DNA of 64,000 nucleotides from Pseudomonas sp. MPC6 (GTDB lineage Bacteria; Pseudomonadota; Gammaproteobacteria; Pseudomonadales; Pseudomonadaceae), in NCBI RefSeq assembly GCF_006094435.1, contig NZ_CP034783.1, positions 6,777,169 through 6,841,168 of the forward strand, in the 5' to 3' direction. The position numbers and the translations under genes were made by a program. The notes below the pieces were generated by a model, which saw only the letters and a list, made by a program, of their open reading frames with translations, was not told the origin of the DNA and made no database searches. How positions within the stretch are numbered: position 1 is the first letter of the stretch; the number at the start of each line of letters is the position of its first letter. Shown piece by piece: positions 10,287-21,514 of this stretch.

Positions 10287-10994
10287 TCACGAGGTGGCGG
10301 GAGCGACGAAGGCAATTCCAGTGCGCAGGGCCGCGTTTCGCACATGCTCTTGCATGGCCTTCTGCGCGGCGCCGGACGCCCGCCGGGCCAGTGCGCGGAG
10401 AATTTTACGGTGCTCCTGCCAGGTTTCCATGGCCCGTTCGGCCCGGATGAACGGTAGCTTTTGGCTTTCCAGGAAGATCTCGGCGCTGGCGGTCAGGATG
10501 CTCAGCATCGCGTGATTGCCGCTGGCCAGCAGGATGCGCCGGTGAAATTCGAAATCCAGCCGCGCCGCTGCCTCGAAATCGCCGGCCTTCAGGTCGATGC
10601 GCATGGCGGCGACATTATCGTCCAGGGCATCGAGCTCGTGAGTGCTCAGGGTCACCGCCGCCAAGCCGGCCGCAAAGCCTTCCAGGGCATAGCGCAACTG
10701 GAATATATCCAGCGGCGAGGCTTGCGCCGCAAATGGCCAACTCAGCGCCGCGTCGCCTCGCGGCAAATCCACCGGCGACTGCACGAACACACCTTTGCCC
10801 GGCTGGATGCTGATCACTCCCAGGGCACTCAAGGACGACAATGCCTCGCGCAGCGACGCCCGACTGACCCCCAATTGCAGCGCCAGGTCCCGTTGCGAGG
10901 GCAACGCGTCCCCCGGTCCGAAACCTTGTTCGGCGATCAGTTTGCGGATGGCTTGCAGCGCCACTTCAGGTACGGCTTGGGAGATCGAGTTCAT
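10287..10994 (-). CDS. GntR-family (FadR subfamily) transcriptional regulator
   Basis: A 235-residue regulator. The N-terminal winged helix-turn-helix (ALPSQRDLALQLGVSRASLR, ~29-48) is typical of GntR proteins, and the all-helical C-terminus (FQLRYALEGFAAGLAAV, LDFEFHRRILLASGNHAM) is an FCD domain that usually binds a carboxylate effector. It is divergent from the four-gene amino-acid ABC importer starting at 11250, with 255 bp between the starts, so it most likely controls that operon and itself. I saw no clear operator palindrome in the shared region. The effector is unknown. Confidence 0.85.
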   Translation of the reverse strand: MNSISQAVPEVALQAIRKLIAEQGFGPGDALPSQRDLALQLGVSRASLREALSSLSALGVISIQPGKGVFVQSPVDLPRGDAALSWPFAAQASPLDIFQLRYALEGFAAGLAAVTLSTHELDALDDNVAAMRIDLKAGDFEAAARLDFEFHRRILLASGNHAMLSILTASAEIFLESQKLPFIRAERAMETWQEHRKILRALARRASGAAQKAMQEHVRNAALRTGIAFVAPATS

Positions 10995-11249
10995 GGTTTT
11001 CAGACGAACCAGGCGAATGAGCGGTTAGTTGTAAAGCTATTCGCGACGCCCGGCAAGTCGTGCCCCATGGGGGTTCGCCGCCTTTCACCGATGCGCCAGG
11101 AGGGTGCGGAAGACGCCACAACTGTTCAGACCAGTAAGACCGAGCAAGCCCAGTAAAACCGCGGCCTGGCACCCCTTAAGTGCACTCTTGGCACGCCCCG
11201 TGCTCTGTCGAATCGCAGAAATCACTTCCCGCCGATTCGGAGATTTGCC

Positions 11250-12035
11250 ATGACCCAGCGTTACAGCGCCCTCCTCGCCGCTCTGTTTGCCAGCCTGATG
11301 CTGAGCCAGGCGCCCGCCCACGCCGACGGTCTGGAGGATGTGGTCAAGCGCGGTGTCCTCAAGGTGGCCGTGCCCCAGGACTTCCCGCCGTTCGGCTCGG
11401 TCGGCCCGGACATGAAGCCACGCGGCCTCGATGTCGACACCGCCAGGCTGCTGGCCGACCAACTCAAGGTCACACTCGAGCTGACCCCGGTCAACAGCAC
11501 CAACCGCATTCCGTTCCTGACCACCGGCAAGGTCGACCTGGTGATTTCCAGCCTGGGCAAAAACCCCGAGCGCGAGAAGGTCATCGACTTCTCCAACGCC
11601 TACGCCCCCTTCTACCTCGCCGTCTTCGGCCCGCCGGATGCCGATATCAAGGGCCTGGACGACCTCAAGGGCAAGACCATCAGCGTCACCCGTGGCGCCA
11701 TCGAAGACATCGAGCTGAGCAAAGTCGCGCCCGAAGGCGTGACCATCAAGCGATTCGAAGACAACAACTCGACCATCGCGGCCTACCTCGCCGGGCAAGT
11801 CGACCTGATCGCCAGCGGCAACGTGGTGATGGTGGCGATCAGTGAACGCAACCCGAAACGCGTGCCGGCGCTGAAAGTGAAACTCAAGGATTCGCCGGTC
11901 TACGTCGGCGTCAACAAGAACGAGCCGGCGCTGCTGGGCAAGGTCAACCAGATCCTCGCCACCGCCAGGACCGACGGTTCGCTGGAGAAAAACGCCCAAA
12001 CCTGGCTCAAAGAGCCGCTGCCGGCCGATCTCTGA
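11250..12035 (+). CDS. Polar amino-acid ABC transporter, periplasmic binding protein
   Basis: A 261-residue family 3 solute-binding protein. It has a Sec signal peptide ending at AHADG (~25) and SBP_bac_3 motifs: RGVLKVAVPQDFPPFG, GLDVDTARLLADQL, KVDLVISSLGKNPEREKVIDFS. It captures an amino acid or opine-like ligand in the periplasm and delivers it to the two permeases downstream. First gene of a tight four-gene operon (SBP, permease, permease, ATPase). The substrate cannot be read from the sequence; the catabolic-type GntR regulator next door suggests uptake of a nutrient. Confidence 0.88.
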   Translation: MTQRYSALLAALFASLMLSQAPAHADGLEDVVKRGVLKVAVPQDFPPFGSVGPDMKPRGLDVDTARLLADQLKVTLELTPVNSTNRIPFLTTGKVDLVISSLGKNPEREKVIDFSNAYAPFYLAVFGPPDADIKGLDDLKGKTISVTRGAIEDIELSKVAPEGVTIKRFEDNNSTIAAYLAGQVDLIASGNVVMVAISERNPKRVPALKVKLKDSPVYVGVNKNEPALLGKVNQILATARTDGSLEKNAQTWLKEPLPADL

Positions 12036-12056
12036 TCGCCGCAGGAGAGACTTGAT

Positions 12057-12725
12057 ATGTCCTATCAGTTCGACTTCATTCCTGTGGTGCAAAACACCGA
12101 CCTGCTGCTGCGCGGTGCGCTGTTCACCCTTGAACTGACAGCTATCGGCGCGGTGCTCGGGGTCGGCCTGGGTATTGTCGGCGCCCTGGTGCGGGCGTGG
12201 AATATTCGCCCGTTCTCCACGATTTTCGGCGTTTATGTCGAGTTGATCCGCAACACGCCGTTTCTGGTGCAGTTGTTTTTCATCTTCTTCGGCCTGCCGT
12301 CCCTGGGTGTGCAGATTTCCGAATGGCAGGCCGCTGTGCTGGCGATGGTGATCAACCTCGGGGCCTATTCGACCGAGATCATCCGCGCCGGCATCCAGGC
12401 GATTCCTCGCGGTCAGCTGGAAGCCGCCGCTGCCTTGGCGATGAGCCGCTTCGAAGCCTTCCGGCACGTGGTCCTGCTGCCCGCGCTGGGCAAGGTGTGG
12501 CCGGCCCTGAGCAGCCAGATCATCATCGTCATGCTGGGTTCGGCGGTCTGCTCGCAGATCGCCACCGAAGAACTGAGCTTCGCCGCCAACTTCATTCAGT
12601 CGCGCAACTTCCGCGCCTTTGAAACCTATGCCCTGACCACGCTGCTCTACCTGTGCATGGCTTTATTGATCCGCCAGTTGCTGAACTGGATTGGCCGCCG
12701 GTTTATCTCAAGGAGCAGCCAATGA
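12057..12725 (+). CDS. Polar amino-acid ABC transporter permease (first)
   Basis: A 222-residue inner-membrane permease of the HisM/HisQ family with about five membrane segments. The coupling-loop signature is in the region RGQLEAAAALAMSRFEAFRHV (~120-140), with the EAA motif that docks onto the ATPase, and ELIRNTPFLVQLFFIFFGLP is the typical family sequence upstream of it. AGGAGAG lies before the start. Its stop codon overlaps the start of the second permease (ATGA), pointing to coupled translation and a heteromeric permease pair. Confidence 0.88.
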   Translation: MSYQFDFIPVVQNTDLLLRGALFTLELTAIGAVLGVGLGIVGALVRAWNIRPFSTIFGVYVELIRNTPFLVQLFFIFFGLPSLGVQISEWQAAVLAMVINLGAYSTEIIRAGIQAIPRGQLEAAAALAMSRFEAFRHVVLLPALGKVWPALSSQIIIVMLGSAVCSQIATEELSFAANFIQSRNFRAFETYALTTLLYLCMALLIRQLLNWIGRRFISRSSQ

Positions 12726-13372
12726 GCGACTTCACCTTCTGGGACATCCTGCGCAACCTGCTCACCGGCCTGCAATGGACGCTGGCGTTGTCGCTGGTGG
12801 CGTTCATCGGCGGCGGGCTGATCGGCTTGCTGATCATGGTCATGCGCATTTCAAAAAAGTCCCTGCCGAGCAGTTTCGCCCGCACTTACATCGAACTGTT
12901 CCAGGGCACGCCGCTGTTGATGCAGCTGTTCCTGGTGTTCTTCGGTGTCGCGCTGGCCGGGGTGGAGATTTCACCATGGATGGCAGCGGCGATCGCCCTG
13001 ACGCTGTTCACCAGCGCCTACTTGGCCGAGATCTGGCGCGGTTGTGTCGAGTCGATTCCCCACGGCCAGTGGGAAGCTTCTTCAAGCCTGGCACTCAATC
13101 CGCTGGAGCAACTGCGCTACGTGATCCTGCCGCAAGCCCTGCGCATCGCCGTGGCGCCGACCGTCGGCTTCTCGGTGCAAGTGGTCAAAGGCACCGCCGT
13201 CACCTCGATCATCGGTTTCACCGAACTGACCAAGACCGGCGGCATGCTCGCCAACGCGACCTTCGAGCCGTTCATGGTCTACGGCCTGGTGGCCCTCGGC
13301 TATTTCCTGCTCTGTTACCCCTTGTCCCTCAGTGCGCGCTACCTGGAAAGGAGACTGCATGCCTCTGCTTAG
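12722..13372 (+). CDS. Polar amino-acid ABC transporter permease (second)
   Basis: A 216-residue partner permease with the same family signatures: ELFQGTPLLMQLFLVFFG and the EAA-like loop HGQWEASSSLALNPLEQLRY. The start at 12722 overlaps the previous stop codon by four bases and follows AAGGAGCAGCC, so it is preferred over the earlier in-frame start at 12653, which lies inside the first permease. Its 3' end overlaps the ATPase start by 14 bp. Confidence 0.88.
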   Translation: MSDFTFWDILRNLLTGLQWTLALSLVAFIGGGLIGLLIMVMRISKKSLPSSFARTYIELFQGTPLLMQLFLVFFGVALAGVEISPWMAAAIALTLFTSAYLAEIWRGCVESIPHGQWEASSSLALNPLEQLRYVILPQALRIAVAPTVGFSVQVVKGTAVTSIIGFTELTKTGGMLANATFEPFMVYGLVALGYFLLCYPLSLSARYLERRLHASA

Positions 13373-14096
13373 AATTTCCGCCCTGCATAAATATTACGGC
13401 GACCACCATGTGCTCAAAGGCATCGACCTGAGCGTCGAGGAAGGCCAGGTGGTGGCGATCATCGGCCGCAGCGGCTCGGGTAAATCCACCTTGCTGCGCA
13501 CCTTGAATGGCCTGGAGTCGATCAACGACGGCGTGATCGAAGTCGACGGTGAATACCTCGACGCCGCCCGCGCCGACCTGCGCAGCCTGCGGCAGAAAGT
13601 CGGGATGGTGTTCCAGCAGTTCAACTTGTTCCCGCACCTGACCGTGGGCGAAAACGTCATGCTTGCACCGCAGGTGGTGCAGAAGGTGCCAAAAGCCAGG
13701 GCCGCTGAACTGGCCAGGGAGATGCTGGAACGGGTTGGCCTGGGGGAAAAATTCGATGCGTTTCCGGACCGGCTGTCCGGTGGGCAGCAACAACGGGTGG
13801 CGATTGCCCGGGCTTTGGCGATGTCACCGAAGGTGTTGCTTTGTGATGAGATTACTTCGGCGCTGGACCCGGAACTGGTCAATGAAGTGCTGAGCGTGGT
13901 GCGGCAGCTGGCGGCGCAAGGCATGACCTTGATCATGGTTACCCATGAAATGCGTTTTGCCCGGGAGGTTGGGGATAAGTTGGTGTTCATGCATAAGGGC
14001 AAGGTGCATGAGGTGGGGGATCCGAAGGCGTTGTTTGCCAATCCGCAGACGGCGGAGCTGGCGAATTTCATTGGGACCGTTGAAATGACGGGCTGA
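13359..14096 (+). CDS. Polar amino-acid ABC transporter ATP-binding protein
   Basis: A 245-residue ABC ATPase of the GlnQ/HisP class. Walker A is GRSGSGKSTLL (~35-45), the Q-loop VGMVFQQFNLFPHLTV, the signature LSGGQQQRVAIARAL and Walker B VLLCDEITSALDPE. It hydrolyses ATP on the inner face of the two permeases. The ATG at 13359 lies behind GGAAAGGAG inside the end of the second permease. The Walker B region has I in place of the common P (DEITSALD), a frequent variant. A REP pair follows the operon. Confidence 0.9.
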   Translation: MPLLRISALHKYYGDHHVLKGIDLSVEEGQVVAIIGRSGSGKSTLLRTLNGLESINDGVIEVDGEYLDAARADLRSLRQKVGMVFQQFNLFPHLTVGENVMLAPQVVQKVPKARAAELAREMLERVGLGEKFDAFPDRLSGGQQQRVAIARALAMSPKVLLCDEITSALDPELVNEVLSVVRQLAAQGMTLIMVTHEMRFAREVGDKLVFMHKGKVHEVGDPKALFANPQTAELANFIGTVEMTG

Positions 14097-14121
14097 AAGT
14101 TCTTCAGCGCCTGCGAGGCCG

Positions 14122-14206
14122 CCTTCGCGAGCAAGCCCGCTCCCAGATTTAACCGAGTATTTGAGTAGGAATACGGTCGAATGTGGGAGCGGGCTTGCTC
14201 GCGAAG
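14122..14206. repeat. REP doublet (GTGGGAGCGGGCTTGC type)
   Basis: Two inverted copies, CCTTCGCGAGCAAGCCCGC (left) and its complement TGTGGGAGCGGGCTTGCTCG (right), separated by ~37 bp, in the gap between the ABC operon and ppx. Long enough to fold as a cruciform or an RNA hairpin after the operon. Confidence 0.85.
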
Positions 14207-14329
14207 GGGCCATCAGCCGCGCCGCAAGTACCCCGCGCCAAAAGATCGCAGCCTTCGGCGGCTCTACGCGTTGGCGGCAGCGTTTGATCGTGTCACGATG
14301 TCAGGGTTATCGACCGAGACCCCCTGACC

Positions 14330-15832
14330 ATGCCGCAATCTCAAGCCAAGAATCTGTCCCTGATCGCCGCAATCGACCTGGGCTCCAACAGCTTTCACAT
14401 GGTCGTGGCCAAGGCCCAGAACAGCGAAATCCGTATTCTCGAACGCCTCGGGGAGAAGGTTCAGCTGGCCGCTGGCATCGATGAAGAGCGCCAGCTCAGC
14501 GAAGAATCCATGCAACGCGGGCTCGATTGCCTGAAGCGCTTTGCCCAACTGATCAATGGCATGCCGCCAGGCGCCGTGCGAATCGTCGGGACCAACGCCT
14601 TGCGTGAAGCCCGCAACCGCGTCGAATTCATCCGCCGCGCTGAAGAAATCCTTGGCCACCCGGTGGAAGTCATCTCCGGCCGTGAAGAAGCGCGCCTGAT
14701 CTACCTCGGCGTGTCCCACACCCTCGCCGACACGCCGGGCAAGCGCCTGGTGGCCGACATTGGCGGTGGCAGTACCGAATTCATCATTGGCCAGCGCTTC
14801 GAGCCGTTACTGCGCGAAAGCCTGCAGATGGGCTGCGTCAGCTTTACCCAGCGCTATTTCAAGGACGGCAAGATCACCCCGGCCCGCTATGCCCAGGCGT
14901 ACACGGCAGCGCGGCTGGAGATCATGAGCATCGAACACGCCCTGCACCGCCTGACCTGGGATGAAGCCATCGGCTCCTCGGGCACCATCCGGGCCATCGG
15001 CCTGGCACTGAAGGCCGGCGGGCATGGCACGGGCGAAGTGAACGCCGAAGGCCTGGCCTGGCTCAAGCGCAAACTGTTCAAGCTCGGCGACGTCGAAAAG
15101 ATCGACTTCGAAGGCATCAAGCCGGACCGCCGGGCGATCTTCCCGGCCGGCCTGGCGATTCTCGAAGCCATCTTCGATGCCCTGGAACTGCAACGCATGG
15201 ACCACTGCGATGGCGCCCTGCGCGAAGGCGTGCTGTATGACCTGATGGGTCGTCATCACCACGAAGACGTCCGCGAGCGCACCCTCAGCTCGCTGATGGA
15301 GCGTTATCACGTCGATCTGGAACAAGCGGCGCGGGTCGAACGCAAGGCGTTGCACGCGTTCGATCAGGTGGCCGAGGATTGGGACCTGGATGACGGCATC
15401 TGGCGCGAACTGCTGGGCTGGGCCGCCAAGGTTCATGAAGTGGGCCTGGACATCGCTCACTATCACTACCACAAGCATGGCGCCTACCTGATCGAGCATT
15501 CGGACCTGGCGGGCTTCTCCCGCGAAGACCAGTTGATGCTCGCATTGCTGGTGCGCGGTCACCGACGCAATATTCCCCGGGACAAGTTTGCCGAGTTCGG
15601 CGATGAAGGCATCAAGCTGATTCGCCTGTGCGTGCTGCTGCGCTTTGCGATCCTGTTCCATCACATCCGCGGCACCCAGCAAATGCCTCAGGTCGTACTG
15701 CAGGCCAATGGCGACAGCCTGGATGTGCTGTTCCCGGAAAACTGGCTGGACGAAAACCAGTTGACCCAGGCCGACTTCGGCCTCGAAGCGGAATGGCTGA
15801 CCCGGGTCGGCTTTGTGCTTAACGTGCGCTAA
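14330..15832 (+). CDS. ppx: Exopolyphosphatase Ppx
   Basis: A 500-residue Ppx/GppA-family enzyme that removes terminal phosphates from polyphosphate. The N-terminal actin-like ATPase fold shows [17 protein letters not shown] (~12-28) and the phosphate loop [12 protein letters not shown] (~144-155); the C-terminal half is an HD-like helical domain ([20 protein letters not shown]). The length matches Ppx of P. aeruginosa. It converges on ppk, the synthase, with a bidirectional terminator and a REP pair between them, an arrangement conserved in Pseudomonas. Confidence 0.95.
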   Translation: MPQSQAKNLSLIAAIDLGSNSFHMVVAKAQNSEIRILERLGEKVQLAAGIDEERQLSEESMQRGLDCLKRFAQLINGMPPGAVRIVGTNALREARNRVEFIRRAEEILGHPVEVISGREEARLIYLGVSHTLADTPGKRLVADIGGGSTEFIIGQRFEPLLRESLQMGCVSFTQRYFKDGKITPARYAQAYTAARLEIMSIEHALHRLTWDEAIGSSGTIRAIGLALKAGGHGTGEVNAEGLAWLKRKLFKLGDVEKIDFEGIKPDRRAIFPAGLAILEAIFDALELQRMDHCDGALREGVLYDLMGRHHHEDVRERTLSSLMERYHVDLEQAARVERKALHAFDQVAEDWDLDDGIWRELLGWAAKVHEVGLDIAHYHYHKHGAYLIEHSDLAGFSREDQLMLALLVRGHRRNIPRDKFAEFGDEGIKLIRLCVLLRFAILFHHIRGTQQMPQVVLQANGDSLDVLFPENWLDENQLTQADFGLEAEWLTRVGFVLNVR

Positions 15833-15862
15833 ACCACCGCAAGACGTCCGCCAAACACGTCC

Positions 15863-16028
15863 CCTGTAGGAGCCGGCTTGCCGGCGAAGGCGTCCTTGAA
15901 ATCGACGCAAGACTTGAAGGCCATACCCTGCGTGCGGCGATTCGACAACCCAGGCTCCAACAGGCGATAGGCCTTCAGGATTGTGGAGAATGGAAGGACG
16001 CCTTCGCTGGCAAGCCAGCTCCTACAGG
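15863..16028. repeat. REP pair (GTAGGAGCCGGCTTGC type)
   Basis: Left copy at 15863-15895 (CCTGTAGGAGCCGGCTTGCC...GGCGTCC) and inverted copy at 15996-16028 (GGACGCCTTCGCTGG...CTCCTACAGG), ~100 bp apart, between the convergent ppx and ppk genes. Confidence 0.85.
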
Positions 16029-16043
16029 GGGGCGGTGGAAATG

Positions 16044-16075
16044 AAAATGGCGATCCGCAGGGATCGCCATTTTTT
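16044..16075. terminator. Bidirectional terminator between ppx and ppk
   Basis: Stem TGGCGATCC (16048-16056) with GGATCGCCA (16061-16069), A tract to the left and T tract to the right, placed 15-45 bp past the ppk stop. It can serve both convergent genes. Confidence 0.85.
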
Positions 16076-16089
16076 ACATCACGCCAGGA

Positions 16090-18312
16090 TTAACGCACAG
16101 CCAGGATCGGGCTGCCCAAACGCTCCAGCAGCGTCGCCTGGGCACTGCGCGGGTTCTGGTTGCCGGTCGGTGTGTTGCGGATATAGCGACCGTCCGCCTG
16201 CAGGCTCCAGCTATGGGTGTTGTCGGTCAGATACAGCTCCAACTCCTTCTTGACCCGCATGATCAGCTTCTTGCCCTCCACCGGGAAGCAAGTCTCGACG
16301 CGCTTGTCGAGGTTGCGCTCCATCCAGTCGGCACTGGACAGGAACATCTGTTCCTCCCCGCCGTTCAGGAAGTAGAAGACCCGGGTGTGTTCCAGGAAGC
16401 GCCCGATGATCGAGCGCACGTGGATGTTGTGCGAAACCCCGGCGATGCCCGGCCGCAGGCAGCACATGCCGCGCACCACCAGATCGATACGCACCCCGGA
16501 CTGACTGGCCTTGTACAGCGCGCGGATGATCTTCGGATCGGTCAGCGAGTTGAACTTGGCGATGATGTGCGCCGGTTTGCCGTCGAGGGCGAACTGAGTT
16601 TCGCGGGCAATCATGTCGAGCATGCCCTTCTTCAGCGTGAACGGCGCGTGCAGCAGCTTCTTCATGCGCAGGGTCTTACCCATGCCGATCAGCTGGCTGA
16701 ACAGTTTGCCAACGTCTTCGCACAAGGCATCGTCGGAGGTCAGCAGGCTGTAGTCGGTGTACAGACGGGCGTTGGCCGCGTGGTAGTTGCCGGTACCCAA
16801 GTGAGCGTAACGGACAATTTCGCCGGCTTCACGCCGCAGAATCAGCATCATCTTGGCGTGGGTCTTGAAACCGACCACGCCATAGATCACCACGGCACCG
16901 GCCGCTTGCAGGCGGCTGGCGAGCTGCAGGTTGGACTCTTCATCGAACCGCGCGCGCAATTCGATCACCGCAGTGACTTCTTTGCCGTTACGCGCGGCAT
17001 CGACCAGTGCATCGACGATTTCCGAGTTGGCGCCGGAGCGATACAGGGTCTGGCGCACCGCCAGGACGTGCGGGTCCTTGGCCGCCTGGCGCAGCAGGTC
17101 GACCACCGGGGTGAACGACTCGAACGGGTGCAGCAGCAGGATGTCCTGCTTGCTGATCACGCTGAAGATGTTCTCGCTGTTCTGCAGCAGCTTCGGGATC
17201 TGCGGCGTGAACGGCAGGTATTGCAGCTCGCGCTGGCTGTCCAGGCCGGTAATGCTGAACAGGCGGGTCAGGTTGACCGGACCGTTGACCTGATACAGCT
17301 CGGTCTCGTGCAGGTTGAACTGCTTGAGCAGGTAGTCGGACAGATGTTTAGGGCAGGTGTCGGCAACTTCCAGACGCACCGCGTCACCGTAGCGACGGGA
17401 GAACAACTCGCCGCGCAGGGCGCGAGCCAGGTCTTCCACATCTTCGGTGTCGACGGAAAGGTCGGCGTTGCGGGTCAGGCGGAACTGGTAGCAGCCCTTG
17501 ACCTTCATGCCCTGGAACAGGTCATCGGCGTGGGCATGGATCATCGACGACAGGAATACATAGTTGTCGCCAGGGCCGCCGACTTCTTCCGGCACCTTGA
17601 TGACCCGCGGCAGCAGGCGCGGTGCCGGGATGATCGCCAGACCGGAATCGCGACCGAAGGCGTCGATGCCTTCGAGCTCGACGATGAAGTTCAGGCTCTT
17701 GTTCACCAGCAACGGGAACGGGTGGGTCGGGTCGAGGCCGATCGGGGTGATGATCGGGGCGATCTCGTCGCGGAAAAAACGGCGAACCCAGGTCTTGATC
17801 TTGGTGGTCCAGTGACGCCGGCGGATGAAGCGGACCTGATGCTTTTCCAGTTCCGGCAACAGAATGTCGTTGAGGATCGCGTACTGGCGGTCGACGTGAC
17901 CGTGTACCAACTCGCTGATGCGGGCCAGGGCCTGATGCGGTTGCAGGCCATCCGCGCCGGCCTGCTCACGGGCGAAGGTGATCTGCTTCTTCAGCCCGGC
18001 CACACGGATCTCGAAGAACTCGTCCAGGTTGCTGGAGAAGATCAGCAGAAATTTCAACCGCTCCAGCAACGGGTAGGACACATCCAGCGCCTGTTCCAGC
18101 ACGCGGATGTTGAACTGCAGTTGCGATAGCTCGCGATGAATGTACAGGCTGCTGTCATCCAGGCCGGGAATGGCAATCGCCGGCGTCGCCGCAGCAGGCT
18201 CGGCCACCACCGCGGCGGGAGCTGGCTCCAGTTCCGGCGGGGTTTCATCGATTTGCTCCACCACAGGTTGAGCCTCTTTTACGGCGACTTCAGTGAGTCC
18301 TTCGGTAGTCAT
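16090..18312 (-). CDS. ppk: Polyphosphate kinase Ppk1
   Basis: A 740-residue polyphosphate kinase 1, which polymerises the gamma-phosphate of ATP into polyphosphate at the membrane. The N-terminal domain begins near [20 protein letters not shown]; the catalytic region has [20 protein letters not shown] with the autophosphorylated histidine, and a second phospholipase-D-like block near the C-terminus ([20 protein letters not shown]). An extra ~50 residues rich in Ala, Pro and Glu precede the family start, so the true start could be internal, but the ATG at 18312 has an upstream AGGAAC. It lies 18 bp after hemB in the same direction, probably one transcript. Confidence 0.95.
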   Translation of the reverse strand: MTTEGLTEVAVKEAQPVVEQIDETPPELEPAPAAVVAEPAAATPAIAIPGLDDSSLYIHRELSQLQFNIRVLEQALDVSYPLLERLKFLLIFSSNLDEFFEIRVAGLKKQITFAREQAGADGLQPHQALARISELVHGHVDRQYAILNDILLPELEKHQVRFIRRRHWTTKIKTWVRRFFRDEIAPIITPIGLDPTHPFPLLVNKSLNFIVELEGIDAFGRDSGLAIIPAPRLLPRVIKVPEEVGGPGDNYVFLSSMIHAHADDLFQGMKVKGCYQFRLTRNADLSVDTEDVEDLARALRGELFSRRYGDAVRLEVADTCPKHLSDYLLKQFNLHETELYQVNGPVNLTRLFSITGLDSQRELQYLPFTPQIPKLLQNSENIFSVISKQDILLLHPFESFTPVVDLLRQAAKDPHVLAVRQTLYRSGANSEIVDALVDAARNGKEVTAVIELRARFDEESNLQLASRLQAAGAVVIYGVVGFKTHAKMMLILRREAGEIVRYAHLGTGNYHAANARLYTDYSLLTSDDALCEDVGKLFSQLIGMGKTLRMKKLLHAPFTLKKGMLDMIARETQFALDGKPAHIIAKFNSLTDPKIIRALYKASQSGVRIDLVVRGMCCLRPGIAGVSHNIHVRSIIGRFLEHTRVFYFLNGGEEQMFLSSADWMERNLDKRVETCFPVEGKKLIMRVKKELELYLTDNTHSWSLQADGRYIRNTPTGNQNPRSAQATLLERLGSPILAVR

Positions 18313-18330
18313 GGAATGTTCCTGGGAGGG

Positions 18331-19383
<1,053 letters not shown>

Positions 19384-19550
19384 TTATAAGCGACCATTAT
19401 GACCGTCGTATTACAGTTATGTGCAGCCTGTGACAGGTAGTCGCATTCCATTCTCCTTGTAGGAAATGTTCACGTCGAGACACATTTGGACACTTTCATG
19501 AATGTGCACGAAGGGTTAGGCTGCGCGTTCATTTCGCCAGCATCCAGACA

Positions 19551-20183
19551 ATGCTCCAACAATTTCTTCAGGAATTCGGCTACTTCGCCCTTTTTCTCGG
19601 CACGTTTTTCGAAGGCGAAACCATTCTGGTGCTCGCAGGCTTCCTCGCGTTCCGCGGATACATGGACCTTAAAGTGGTGATGATCGTGGCGTTCCTCGGC
19701 AGCTATGCCGGCGATCAGCTGTGGTATTTCCTGGGGCGCAAGCACGGCCGCAAGTTGCTCGCGCGCAAACCGCGCTGGCAGTTGATGGGCGACCGCGCGC
19801 TGGAACATATCCGCAGGCACCCGGACATCTGGGTCCTGAGTTTCCGCTTTGTTTATGGGCTGCGCACGGTGATGCCGGTGGCGATCGGCTTGTCGGGCTA
19901 TCCGCCGGGACGTTATCTGCTGCTGAACGGGATCGGTGCCGCGATCTGGGCGGCCGCGCTGGCTGCCGCGGCCTATCACTTCGGCGCAGTACTCGAAGGC
20001 ATGCTCGGCAGCGTCAAGAAGTACGAGCTGTGGGTGCTCGGCGCCCTGCTGGTCATAGGCTTTGGCCTGTGGCTGCGGCGGCGCTTCAAGAACGCCCGTC
20101 TGGCGCGAAAGATTTACGCCGACGAGCAAGCCTTGAAAGCCGAACAGGCCAAAATCGACGGTCCTAAGACGCCAGTCGAGTGA
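19551..20183 (+). CDS. DedA-family (VTT domain) membrane protein
   Basis: A 210-residue inner-membrane protein with the DedA/VTT pattern: N-terminal reentrant segment with acidic residue (FFEGETILVLAGFLA, ~19-33), the amphipathic GDQLWYFLGRKHGRK, and FRFVYGLRTVMPVAIG, which includes the conserved arginine. Members are thought to be undecaprenyl-phosphate or phospholipid flippases needed for envelope homeostasis. The C-terminal ~30 residues are basic and cytoplasmic. Its end overlaps the convergent sterol desaturase gene by 20 bp. Substrate is unknown. Confidence 0.85.
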   Translation: MLQQFLQEFGYFALFLGTFFEGETILVLAGFLAFRGYMDLKVVMIVAFLGSYAGDQLWYFLGRKHGRKLLARKPRWQLMGDRALEHIRRHPDIWVLSFRFVYGLRTVMPVAIGLSGYPPGRYLLLNGIGAAIWAAALAAAAYHFGAVLEGMLGSVKKYELWVLGALLVIGFGLWLRRRFKNARLARKIYADEQALKAEQAKIDGPKTPVE

Positions 20184-21399
20184 AGCGGTTTCGGCAACAG
20201 TAGAGACCGATGAGGCTGAGCAGGCTGTAACTGAGCAGCCCGACCCAGCCCACCGCACTGGCCGGCCACAGCCCGACCGCTGGCGCCAGCCATGCCAGCG
20301 GCAGGTTCGATGCCAGTCGCAGCAGCTCCAGCTTCAACGCCCACGGGCGATTCTCCAGGGCCACCCCCAACACGAACAACCCCAGCGCCACGGCACTCCA
20401 GCCGAGCACCAGGGCGGCGGTCGGCAGATGCTGCGCAAGGTTCATCAAGTAGCTGCCCAGCGCGATGTAGACGCAAAACTGCACCGCCACGTACAGCTGC
20501 TGACGCCCGTCCAGCGGCACCTCGAACTTGCGGAACTGACTCAGGTCCGGTTTGTTCATCGGGTATTTCGCCGCCACATCCGCCGGCCGCCAACCGGTGC
20601 GCATGAACCAGATCCGCAACTTGTCCCACCCACTCCCGGCTCGCCGTGCGTCATCCCATAATTGCACGTAGAACTGCACGTTAGCCCACAACGGATTCCA
20701 GCTCGCCAGCGGCGTGGTCACGCCGAAAATCACCGGTTCGTCGTCGTCCTCTTCCTGGAACGAGCCAAATAGACGGTCCCAAATAATGAACACCCCGCCG
20801 TAGTTGCGATCCATGTAGAGAGCATTCTGTGCATGGTGAGCCCGATGATTGGACGGTGTGACGAAGAACCACTCGAACCAGCCGAGCTTGGGAATGTGCC
20901 GGGTATGCACCCAGAACTGATACAGCAGGTTCAACGCGGCGACGCTGACGAACACCAGCAGCGGCACACCCAGCACGGCCATGGGCAGGTAAAAGATCCA
21001 GCTCAGGAGAAAGCCGGTGCTGGTCTGGCGCAGTGCGGTGGAGAGGTTGTAGTCCTCGCTCTGGTGATGCACCGAATGCGCCGCCCAGAGAATATTGCGC
21101 TCGTGGCCCAGACGGTGCAGCCAGTAGTAGCAGAAGTCGTAGAGGACGAAAGCAAACACCCAGACCCAGACGCGGTCGGCCGCGAGCTCGAACAGCGCCA
21201 GATGCTGGAGGGCAAATGCGTAGGTGACCAGGCCGACACCCTTGGTCAGCAAGCCCGTGGTGGTCGACAGCACGCCGGTGCTGATGCTGTTGATCGCGTC
21301 GGCCACCCGGTAATTGCTCACCCCGCGCCAACGGTCGGCCAGCAGCTCGAGGGCGATCAGCACAAAGAAAAACGGCACCGCATACAGAATGAAGTCCAT
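20164..21399 (-). CDS. Sterol desaturase / fatty acid hydroxylase family protein
   Basis: A 411-residue integral membrane di-iron oxygenase. The histidine clusters expected for the family are present: HRLGHE, HSVHHQSEDYN, and SNHRAHHAQNALYMDRNYGG (residues ~95-200). These bind the two irons that activate oxygen to hydroxylate or desaturate a lipid. About four membrane helices precede and separate the clusters; the C-terminal ~150 residues form further hydrophobic helices beyond the catalytic domain. Bacteria like this make no sterols, so the substrate is probably a membrane lipid. It converges on dedA with a 20-bp overlap. Confidence 0.85.
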   Translation of the reverse strand: MDFILYAVPFFFVLIALELLADRWRGVSNYRVADAINSISTGVLSTTTGLLTKGVGLVTYAFALQHLALFELAADRVWVWVFAFVLYDFCYYWLHRLGHERNILWAAHSVHHQSEDYNLSTALRQTSTGFLLSWIFYLPMAVLGVPLLVFVSVAALNLLYQFWVHTRHIPKLGWFEWFFVTPSNHRAHHAQNALYMDRNYGGVFIIWDRLFGSFQEEDDDEPVIFGVTTPLASWNPLWANVQFYVQLWDDARRAGSGWDKLRIWFMRTGWRPADVAAKYPMNKPDLSQFRKFEVPLDGRQQLYVAVQFCVYIALGSYLMNLAQHLPTAALVLGWSAVALGLFVLGVALENRPWALKLELLRLASNLPLAWLAPAVGLWPASAVGWVGLLSYSLLSLIGLYCCRNRFTRLAS

Positions 21400-21514
21400 G
21401 ACGCGCCCTGATCGGAGTCTTGAGGACAGATCCTATGTGTAGTCGCGAATTATCCCTATGGCAACGAGTGACAAATTAGTGGACATTTAACGCCATGAAT
21501 CTGGAGAAAAGCCC

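Noticed and set aside
16213..18129. Long plus-strand frame (638 codons) opposite ppk
   Set aside because: It is an antisense shadow of a high-GC gene; its translation lacks domains and is rich in Gln, His, Val and Arg as usual for such shadows.
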